In this document: positions 57,540-64,000 of the stretch, piece by piece
Position numbering within the stretch: position 1 is the stretch's first letter
How the letters are laid out: every line of letters begins with the position of its first letter
Assembly: GCA_012934845.2 (NCBI GenBank)
Contig: WNNJ02000797.1
Span: 104,179 to 168,178, forward strand
Source: Pomphorhynchus laevis
Taxonomy: Eukaryota > Acanthocephala > Palaeacanthocephala > Echinorhynchida > Pomphorhynchidae
DNA length: 64,000 nucleotides
Direction: 5' to 3'
Made by a program: the position numbers and the translations under genes
The notes under the pieces: generated by a model
The model's database searches: none
What the model was told of the DNA's origin: nothing
The model's input: only the letters and a program-made list of their open reading frames with translations

Positions 57540-58618
57540 TGATCTCTATAAAAAACAAAAATTTATTGTGACAAAAATCTTATTGTCATTAAAAATCTTA
57601 ACTAATTTGATAAATCTAAATTATATAAAAGTAGGGAAATCTATATTTAGACAAGTAAAAAGTGTTTCAATGGGAGGTAATGGTAGCCCAATTATAGCTG
57701 ATTTATTATTAAGCTTTATAGAATATGAAGTTGTTCATAACTGTGTAAAAACTAAATCTAAACAATATAAATATATGAAATATATGTTTCGATACTGATG
57801 ATATATGTGTATTTAATTCTAATAATTTTTATTTAATTAGTGAACAAATTTATACAGGTAGCCTTATTCTTAATAAAATCAATATTAATGATAGAGAAGG
57901 TGTATATCTAGATTAGAACATTAAATTAGCATTGACTAAAACTACTATTAATTTATATCGTAAAGATGACATATTTAAATTAACAAGAAACATATTTTTG
58001 CGTGAGCATTCATGCATACCATATAATATAAAATATAATACATTAAATAATGAAATTTTAAGAATTGCAACAATATGTAATGATATTGGCTTTCTTCAAA
58101 ATCATTTAAATAATTTAATAGATACATATTTTAAACTAGGTTACTATAAAAATAACATCAAGCAGAAAATAGTAAAATATATAAATCAACAAAATATTAA
58201 TAAAGATAAAACAAAACTCTTAAGCAGAGAATGTTTATGGATAATAAATAATACACTTTGTATTAGAATAAGATACTATATAATCAAATTTCATTATAGG
58301 AAATACTTCCTTAACACGTATTTGGCCCCGCTGCTATGTTGGGTAGAGGAGTTAGGGGCCGAAACCTGATAGCATAGCAGTTCCTCCTGATGACCTCTAA
58401 TCCTTATTCTGATACAACGTCTGTTATTTATTAGTCAATTCATAAAAATGACTTTTATTTTAAATTTCAATTTTTTATTTTAACTTTATATAAATAATTA
58501 AAAATCTTATAACAATTAATTATTTTATTATTTAATTATTAAATTTTGATTTCGCATTATTATTATGTTTTGTTTATTTTATAATTATATTAAATACGTA
58601 GACTCAGTTAGCTGATTT
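57540..58618 (+). mobile_element. PLE-B copy 4, 5'-truncated, in a SCAI intron
   Basis: RT-only Penelope-like copy on the plus strand: RQVKSVSMGGNGSPIIADLL (57646 on), KYMKYMFRY at 57771, the C-terminal RT part 57932-58369 (NIFLREHSCIPYNIKYNT), the tail hairpin block near 58330-58390 and the terminus ACGTAGACTCAGTTAGCTGA at 58596-58615. A small deletion damages the YIDD region. Its 5' edge is within about 70 bp of the SCAI splice acceptor at 57493. Confidence 0.82.
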
Positions 58619-59004
58619 GATACTTCATAATATTAATGACCTTTACTATTAATATAATCACGACCTTTAATATCAGTATAACATTAAAGATCGTGTTTGT
58701 CATGCAATAATCATCCTTCAGATATCTTCGGGACTGTGGTGGAGAATCTTTAAAGATTACAAGAATCGTGACCCTATAAATGAGACTTTATAATCAGAAA
58801 CAAATCTAGGGATAAGATTGCTGATGAACTGAGATTGTTATCAATGCCCACTGTTTCGGCTGAATTACTTGTTACCGAAATGCTGGTTAATATTATTTAT
58901 CTTATATGCCAAAGTACACTATATCTAGTAACGACTATATATAAATCGCCTACAAGGTTTTCTTAAAACTCTTCCATATATTTGTAAAACTATTAGACTT
59001 TATA
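58619..59004. other. Unassigned AT-rich sequence
   Basis: Upstream SCAI intron or flank. No coding sequence or known repeat seen. Confidence 0.45.
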
Positions 59005-59005
59005 T

Positions 59006-59118
59006 TGACGTTTCGGCGTATCTTTCTCAAGAATTAATTTACAAAATTGTGTTTAAACTCTTACCCTTTTTGAGCTTAAATACACAATTCTGTAAATCAA
59101 TTCTTGAGAAAGATTCGT
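59006..59118. repeat. Inverted repeat containing a hammerhead-like Penelope hairpin
   Basis: Arms of about 42 bp (59017-59057 and 59076-59118) built on TCTTTCTCAAGAATT and its partner AATTCTTGAGAAAGA. On the minus strand 59034-59006 reads CTTGAGAAAGATACGCC then GAAACGTC, the degenerate hammerhead layout seen at other Penelope ends. Confidence 0.6.
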
Positions 59119-59212
59119 CGATAGAAAATAAATTTTCCTTTTTTACCTTTTTTATGTGCTGAGTAAACAACGATCCAGGATTTCTTACGAAATACGGAAT
59201 TTATAGAAAATA

Positions 59213-59682
59213 AAGTTGCTTAGTAGACTGGATTTCGATTCACAACTTTCTTTAAGGCACCATGTCACTTCTAGACGACAACTTTAGCACCAAAATGATG
59301 GAGTACTCGTCAACACTCATCAGTAGAATGAAGTAACCACTGGTAGGTTCGGTTGCTGTGTAACATTGTGAATTAAGGCGTTTCCGACACTTTGCTTAAT
59401 TACCTGAAGCTTGTGCGCTTTACCAGAGAGATCTGCCTCGTGTTAAAGAATTGTCCACACAGCAACTCGATCTGATAAAGAGTGCAAGACTCAGTTCAAT
59501 TAAGCAAAGTGTAGGAAACGGTTCAATTCAAAATGTCACGAAGTTAGCAAAAACGACAAATGCGTACTTCATTCTACTGATGAGTCTTGCTGAGTACTCC
59601 ATCATTTCGATGCTAAAATGGTCGTCGAAAAGTGACAGGGTGCCTGAAAATCGTAAATCGAAGTCCAGCCTGCAAAGCAACA
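59213..59682. mobile_element. Foldback MITE-like element
   Basis: A ~470-bp palindromic element. Left end GTTGCTTAGTAGACTGGATT, right end (reverse complement) GTTGCTTTGCAGGCTGGACT. Inner inverted blocks include ATGATGGAGTACTC and CATCAGTAGAATGAAGTA, and near the centre TTTCCGACACTTTGCTTAAT with its partner. The frame 59451-59708 is a by-product. No transposase. Target duplication not clear. Confidence 0.75.
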
Positions 59683-59694
59683 TTAGTTTTTCTA

Positions 59695-60077
59695 TATATA
59701 AAATATAATTCGTTGTTACTCCTGCCCTGAGACACCCAATGGTGAACTCAATAATTAATCACTGTTTTCCTAATGAGAAGGCATATACACAAGGTAGCAT
59801 TCTATATATCCTCATCAGACCAAGAAATATAATCGAATTATTCTCACAATATTCAAAGTCGCTACTTATGCCCAGTCATCCAATATGTGACGACATATTT
59901 CAACAACGGTAGACGCGTTTAGCTCGAAGGGAGCTCATCAGTACCGTGACTTGAAAAATCATTCATAAACACCTTAACACACACTTAAACAGTGTTTTTC
60001 AAGCTCGAAAAGCAGAACTACCCTTAATCTCAATCATCAGAGGGAATTTAGCATAAACTCTGTGCATGGCAGTGCGT
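59695..60077 (-). repeat. Hammerhead-bearing repeat, inverted copy
   Basis: Reverse-complement copy of the repeat at 60114-60950, from the CCATTGGGTGTCTCAG block (59727-59742 in complement) to the GCACTGCCATGCACAG block at about 60060-60075. It contains the minus-strand ribozyme at 59906-59947. Confidence 0.8.
59906..59947 (-). ncRNA. Hammerhead ribozyme copy with one core change
   Basis: Read on the minus strand: ACGGTA, CTGATGA, GCTC-CCTTC-GAGC, TAAAC, GCGTC, TACCGT. Stems I and II are perfect, but the first base of the GAAA box is T, a core change expected to abolish or strongly reduce cleavage. The loop II sequence differs from the other copies. Confidence 0.75.
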
Positions 60078-60477
60078 GTCCCTCTTAAACAGTATTTCTA
60101 TTAAAAGGAATTTAGTGCCTGATGCATGGTTAAACCGCAATACGCACTGCCATGCACAGAGCTTATGCTAAATTCCCTCCGATGATTCAGATTAAGGGTA
60201 GATCTGCTTTTCGAGCTTTAAACACTGTTTAAGCGTATGTTAAGGTGCTTATAAATGATTACTGTAGTCACGGTACTAGTGAGCTCCATAAGAGCGAAAA
60301 GCGTCGACCGTGGTTAAAGTTTGTCGTCACACAAAGGATGACTGGGTATACGTAGCGACATTGAATATTGCGAAAACAATTCGTTTCTATATATTGGTCT
60401 GATGAAGATATATAGAATGCTGCCTGGTGTTTATGCCTCTTCATGAGGAAAACATAGTGATTTATTTATGAGTACAC
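60078..60477 (+). repeat. Hammerhead-bearing repeat, direct copy 1
   Basis: First of two head-to-tail copies with a period of about 464 bp (AGTGCCTGATG at 60114 and 60578). Ends with the block CTGCCTGGTGTTTATGCCTC and TGAGGAAAACATAGTG. Shares a junction with the inverted copy at 60077. Confidence 0.82.
60270..60311 (+). ncRNA. Hammerhead ribozyme copy, degenerate core
   Basis: Same architecture as 15480-15521, but the CTGATGA box reads CTAGTGA and the first base after the cleavage triplet is changed, so stem I loses a pair. Stem II (GCTC-CATAA-GAGC) and GAAA remain. Probably inactive. Confidence 0.7.
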
Positions 60478-60965
60478 CATTGGGTGTCCCATGGCAGGTG
60501 TAACAACAAATCATATTTTATATACTTGTACACTTAAAAGTGTCCCTGTATAACAGCATTTCTATTAAAAGGAATTTAGTGCCTGATGCATGGTTAAACC
60601 GCAATACACACTGCCATGCACAGAGCTTATGCTAAATTTCCTCTGATGATTCAGATTAAGGGTAGTTCTGCTTTTCGAACTTTAAACAGTGTTTAAACGT
60701 GTGTTAAGGTGCCTATGGATGATTATTGAAGTCACGGTACTGATGAGCTTCGTTAGAGCGAAACGCGTCTACCGTTGTGGAAGTTTGTCGTCACACATAA
60801 GATGACTGGACATACGTAACGACTTTGAATATTTGAATATTGCGAGAATAATTCGGTTCTATTTCTTGGTATGATGAGAATATATCGGATGCTGCCTGGT
60901 GTTTATGCCTCCTCGTGAGGAAAACATAATGATATATTTACGAGTACACCCTGACTACTAACGGC
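60478..60965 (+). repeat. Hammerhead-bearing repeat, direct copy 2
   Basis: Second direct unit, from CCATTGGGTGTCCCATGG through AGTGCCTGATG (60578), the ribozyme at 60734-60775 and the TGAGGAAAACATAATG block to GAGTACACCC. No protein coding capacity. Unit size equals one inter-ribozyme distance (464 nt), so ribozyme processing would release a 464-nt monomer. Confidence 0.82.
60734..60775 (+). ncRNA. Type I hammerhead ribozyme, complete core
   Basis: Stem I ACGGTA/TACCGT (60734-60739 with 60770-60775). CTGATGA is at 60740-60746. Stem II GCTT/GAGC has one GU pair and loop CGTTA. GAAA is at 60760-60763 and stem III is AC/GT. Cleavage triplet GTC, with the scissile position after 60769. All invariant core bases are present. 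Confidence 0.85.
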
Positions 60966-61060
60966 ACCATTGCCACACGTTTTCTCACATATTAGTAGCC
61001 CCGGGCTCGTCAGAAGGCTGACTACGAACTCTTAACCTTTTTAAAAGGTGAAGAGTTCGT

Positions 61061-61063
61061 AGT

Positions 61064-61098
<35 letters not shown>
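61061..61098. repeat. (TA)n microsatellite
   Basis: About 37 bases of TA dinucleotides, preceded by a short inverted repeat around AACTCTTAACC/GAAGAGTTCGTAG (about 61025-61060). Confidence 0.9.
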
Positions 61099-61100
<2 letters not shown>

Positions 61101-61212
61101 TATAAATTATAATCAATTTATAAACTACTTCCGGTTGGGATCACGCTATGACCAAAAATATATTCGAAATATGATTATTGGTCTTCAACAAAAAACAAAT
61201 ATTAATTCTTCA

Positions 61213-61247
61213 ACTTTACGTTTCGCCTTGCGGCTTCTTTAAAAATC
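61213..61247 (-). ncRNA. Degenerate hammerhead-like hairpin at the PLE 3' end
   Basis: Minus strand: AAAGAA, stem GCC-GCAA-GGC with a GNRA-type loop, GAAACGTAAAG. It lies about 65 bp downstream of the stop codon of the PLE at 61311-62955. The CUGAUGA box is eroded. Confidence 0.55.
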
Positions 61248-61310
61248 TAAAAATATGTCAAAATTCACATAAATGTCAAAATGCTAAAAAACGAAGTTTT
61301 CACAAAAGGT

Positions 61311-62108
61311 TTATGTGACGTCCGTCCATTTAAATGCACTGTAGACATTTATACCTGGCTGTAGGTTAGTGCATAATTGTTGGAGCCAATATCTTTCACG
61401 ATATTTTCGTTGCTTTTCGTCCTGCACTCTTTCTATTATTTGATAAATAAAGTAATCTTCTGTTCCATGTAGCAAAGCATGTCGTACAACTGCATCAGAA
61501 TTTATTTTCGATTTTATGTGCGCGCGTCTATTTGTCAACCTGTCTTGTAGTCCTCTGCCTGTCTCCCCCACATATTGTGCCTTACATTGTGTGCAATTTG
61601 CTACATATATTGATCCTTGATGTGTGCAGTCACTAGCTGTTTTTATTGAATATTTTAAATTTGTAACTGCACTCCTGATGTAATTTTGAGGCATTATGTG
61701 CACGCAACATTTACAACGTGCTTTGTTGCATTTAAAAGTTCCATTAACCATTACGTTTACTTTCTTTAATTTAGATGATGTTAGGGATTTGCTAATTTTG
61801 TTTGGTATTCTATAGTATAGCTGGTAATTATTTATGTCAGATTCAAATGCAACGTTGCCATTTTTAGATAATTTATTAAACGTTTGATTGACTGTTGACA
61901 ACGATTTACAGTAATCTAAAACTATCGTTGTTCCATTCGATATTTTACTTTTTAATGATGTTTCATTGTTTCTTTTGTCTTTTAATGCTGTTCTTGATAG
62001 TATATGTATGGTTCTTCTAGAATAACCTCTTTTTTGTAAATTAATAATCATATTACGAAATTCTTCATTTCTTGATTTAAACATAGTCGGCAATTCTGCG
62101 GGTTTCAT
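61311..62108 (-). CDS. Penelope-like element, linker and GIY-YIG endonuclease (frameshifted from RT)
   Basis: 265 codons on the minus strand. The N-terminal part is the RT thumb/linker (RGYSRRTIHILSRTALKDKR). Then comes the zinc-type motif CNKARCKCC, and then the GIY-YIG nuclease: IYVANCTQCKAQYVGETGRG, LQDRLTNRRAHIKSK, with Tyr, Gly-Glu-Thr and Arg in the expected places. The C-terminal YRERYWLQQLCTNLQPGINV gives the ExYWI-like end. It overlaps the RT ORF by 32 bp in another frame; a single frameshift separates them. Recently active by appearance: the nuclease frame is intact. Confidence 0.88.
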   Translation of the reverse strand: MKPAELPTMFKSRNEEFRNMIINLQKRGYSRRTIHILSRTALKDKRNNETSLKSKISNGTTIVLDYCKSLSTVNQTFNKLSKNGNVAFESDINNYQLYYRIPNKISKSLTSSKLKKVNVMVNGTFKCNKARCKCCVHIMPQNYIRSAVTNLKYSIKTASDCTHQGSIYVANCTQCKAQYVGETGRGLQDRLTNRRAHIKSKINSDAVVRHALLHGTEDYFIYQIIERVQDEKQRKYRERYWLQQLCTNLQPGINVYSAFKWTDVT

Positions 62109-62955
62109 TTTTAATCAAATTCCTTTTGACACATTTTGGATGACAGCTGGATGCATTCAAATATAAGAGCTTATATGTTTCCTTCCTAAACAAGCAAGTC
62201 TCAATATGTCGTCTTTTTATAGAAATTATTACATCTAAAAATGATACGGATCTACCTATCTCTCCTGTAAAACCCAATTTACCTGCACTCTTGAATTTAT
62301 TAAGGACTTCTTGTGCATGTTCAAGATTTTTACACAGACAAAATATATCATCAATGTAACGGATGTATTCTATAGGTGGATTATTTAATAAAGCAAGTAT
62401 CCGCTGCTCAAACACGTGCATGAACAGAATTGCATATGATGGTTCCATAGGTGTGCCCATAGCTGTTTCTCTTTGTTGTCGATATAGTTGTCCATCGAAT
62501 TTAAATATATTGTTTTTTAAAACTATTTCAATTGCATCCTTTACGAAATTTATTTTATTGGTAGGCCAGTCACGGCTTCTCATACAGTAAAGTATAGCGT
62601 TTATACCAACTTCATGATCGATAGAGGTATACAACGACTCAACATCCATTGTAGCTAACATTGTTTCTTCGTCAATATGGTTTTTAATAGACTCTAGTCG
62701 ATGGATAAATATATCAGATGATTCGATATATGATGGCACCTCCTTAACGAGAGGTTTGATAATTTTGTTGATGTATTTGCTTGATAACTCCGTTATACTG
62801 CCATTTGTGCTTACTATTAGACGTCCTGAACAAGGAAATTTCTTTTTATGCACTTTTGGAAGCATATAAAAGCGTCCTGGACATGTTGTTGATGGTAATA
62901 GATCATTAAGAGCAGTTAGCTCAAGAAATTTTAGTGAAATGCGTTTATTAACCAT
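62077..62955 (-). CDS. Penelope-like element, reverse transcriptase
   Basis: 292 codons starting MVNKRISLKFLELTALNDLL. RT landmarks in order: GRFYMLPKVHKKKFPCSGRL (about 27-46), ATMDVESLYTSIDH (about 105-118, first catalytic Asp), NNIFKFDGQLYRQQRETAMG then TPMEPSYA (about 152-179), and IRYIDDIFCLCKNL (about 203-216, YIDD box). The TPMEPSYA block departs from the usual TPxxPxxA and the residue before AMG is also unusual. It lacks the N-terminal ~150 residues of full-length Penelope proteins, so it is 5'-truncated or starts late. The start ATG sits in a conserved hairpin (62924-62998). Continues in another frame as 61311-62108. Confidence 0.88.
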   Translation of the reverse strand: MVNKRISLKFLELTALNDLLPSTTCPGRFYMLPKVHKKKFPCSGRLIVSTNGSITELSSKYINKIIKPLVKEVPSYIESSDIFIHRLESIKNHIDEETMLATMDVESLYTSIDHEVGINAILYCMRSRDWPTNKINFVKDAIEIVLKNNIFKFDGQLYRQQRETAMGTPMEPSYAILFMHVFEQRILALLNNPPIEYIRYIDDIFCLCKNLEHAQEVLNKFKSAGKLGFTGEIGRSVSFLDVIISIKRRHIETCLFRKETYKLLYLNASSCHPKCVKRNLIKNETRRIADYV

Positions 62956-63285
62956 ATATTTGTAATATGGTTAATAAACGCATTTCACTAAAATTTCGAA
63001 GTCAATACAATGCAGTGAATTCTTTTCAATGTAATAGACATCAGCGGGATCATTAATTGATCAATAAAATAAACAAGAAAGAAGTACCGCCGCCTGGGAT
63101 CTTCAGAAGATCAATAAATTAATTATAGATGTGATTCAATTAGGACTGTCTATTATATCTATCTGCCTCTTTCTATATATAGAGAATTTCATACTTGTAT
63201 TGACTTCGAAAGCGAAAGCTACGTCATGTAATTATTCTTACTGCTTTAATCTATATATAGTGTTTTTCATGTGGATTCATTGTAT

Positions 63286-63340
63286 TTGCTGCAGCTGATG
63301 AAACTTCTCAAAGCCGAAACGGTACGTCGTCTTGCAGTGA
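63286..63340 (+). ncRNA. Hammerhead-like ribozyme in the PLE leader
   Basis: Stem I: TTTGCTGCAG (63285-63294) pairs with TTGCAGTGA (63332-63340) over nine pairs including wobbles. CTGATGA is at 63295-63301. A weak stem II (CTT/AAG at 63304-63306 and 63311-63313, flanked by A-C mismatches) precedes GAAA at 63316-63319. Stem III is ACGG/TCGT closing a UACG tetraloop. Cleavage triplet CGTC, with the site after 63331. The core is complete; stem II is doubtful. Confidence 0.6.
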
Positions 63341-63579
63341 TGTAGCATGAAATTCTCTATATATAGAAAGAAACAGATATATGTAATAGACAGTCCTGGT
63401 TGAATCACATCTATAATTTATTTATTGATCTTCTGAAGATCACATGCGGCGATACTTTCTTGTTTATTTTATTGATCAATTAATGATCCGCTAATGCCTA
63501 TTACATTGTAAAGAATTCACTGCATTGTATTGACTATAAAATTTTAGTGAAATGTGTTTATTAACCATATTACATATAT

Positions 63580-63769
63580 ATGGTTAATAAACGCATTTCA
63601 CAAAAACTTCTTAAGCCAACTGCTCTTAATGATCTATTACCATCAACAACATGTCCAGGACGCTTTTATATGCTTCCAAAAGTGCATAAAAAGAAATTTC
63701 CTTGTTCAGGACGTCTAATAGTAAGCACAAATGGCAGTATAACGGAGTTATCAAGCAAATACATCAACA

Positions 63770-63774
<5 letters not shown>
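63580..63774 (+). CDS. Penelope-like element, RT N-terminal fragment
   Basis: 65 codons in inverse orientation to the PLE at 61311-62955 and nearly identical to its start (MVNKRISQKLLKPTALNDLL, PSTTCPGRFYMLPKVHKKKF). Cut by the adjoining TA microsatellite. Confidence 0.8.

Positions 63775-63841
<67 letters not shown>
63772..63841. repeat. (TA)n microsatellite
   Basis: About 68 bases of TA dinucleotides directly at the truncation point of the PLE fragment. AT-dinucleotide tracts adjoin retroelement breaks elsewhere in this window too (15088-15185). Confidence 0.95.
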
Positions 63842-63845
<4 letters not shown>

Positions 63846-63949
63846 TAGATTATTTATTCAAATCAGCTCCGGGATCCTTTGACGGATACTTGTATATATT
63901 AATACTCGGATTTTAAGTCAAACCGGAAACACAAAGATATCGTTTTATT

Positions 63950-63982
63950 CAAGCTTTCGACCAACTAGTGGCCTTCTTCAGG
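63950..63982 (-). ncRNA. Degenerate hammerhead-like hairpin of another Penelope end
   Basis: Minus strand: CTGAAGA (63975-63981), stem GGCC/GGTC with a 7-nt loop, GAAA (63955-63958) followed by GCTTG. Stem II is sound, with one A in place of U in the core box. The element it belongs to extends beyond the window. Confidence 0.5.
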
Positions 63983-64000
63983 AAAATAATATTGTAAGTA

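Larger units (their letters stand above)
62757..63778. repeat. Head-to-head PLE palindrome
   Basis: Left arm about 62757-63186 and right arm about 63350-63778 are inverted near-identical copies: the first ~65 codons of the PLE RT plus ~230 bp of leader each. A ~160-bp centre differs between the arms and holds the hammerhead-like motif at 63286-63340. The right copy carries the frame 63580-63774 (MVNKRISQKLLKPTALNDLL...) and ends in a TA microsatellite. Confidence 0.88.

Noticed and set aside
60639-60662. CTGATGATTCAG in the repeat unit as a second ribozyme core
   Set aside because: No GAAA box or pairing stems follow it; the true core is at 60740.

Overview
This is an AT-rich animal genomic window, most likely from an insect. 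It carries exons of two host genes and a dense, nested load of retroelements. By comparing short phase-consistent reading frames with protein families I know, I recognise (1) the last two coding exons of an excitatory amino acid transporter (EAAT, SLC1 family) on the + strand, at 469-603 and 10575-10776, and (2) most of the SCAI gene on the - strand, as twelve exons between 57492 and 17680. The two genes converge on a 6.9 kb intergenic stretch. Every SCAI exon shows the right splice sites and phase except for one probable missing exon, one uncertain 3' boundary and one ambiguous junction. Nearly everything else is introns and repeats.

Layout: 1-10.8 kb is the end of the EAAT gene. Its ~10 kb intron holds a broken Ty3/gypsy LTR-element fossil, a GIY-YIG Penelope-like element (PLE) and copies of an RT-only Penelope-like family that I call PLE-B. 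10.8-17.7 kb is intergenic, with a LINE interrupted by a second LINE, an AT microsatellite and a repeat carrying a complete hammerhead ribozyme. 17.7-57.5 kb is SCAI. Its introns hold a 14-bp minisatellite that encloses a decayed BTG/Tob-like coding stretch, several PLE-B copies (one a palindrome), another PLE with a LINE inside it, a GC-richer island with a small secreted-protein-like ORF, a 9 kb cluster of one LINE family (LINE-A) and two other LINE fragments. 57.5-64 kb holds another PLE-B copy, a foldback MITE, an array of hammerhead-bearing repeats and a head-to-head PLE palindrome with a further hammerhead-like motif.

The most striking theme is self-cleaving RNA. Four copies of one type I hammerhead (two with an intact core) sit in a ~464-bp repeat family that looks like a retrozyme or Penelope terminal repeat. 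A fifth motif lies in the PLE leader, and six degenerate hairpins of similar design lie at or near Penelope ends. The second theme is PLE-B: a short RT-only Penelope-like family with a strongly conserved 3' end that also occurs as a palindrome without coding sequence. All calls are by eye; no searches or alignments were run.
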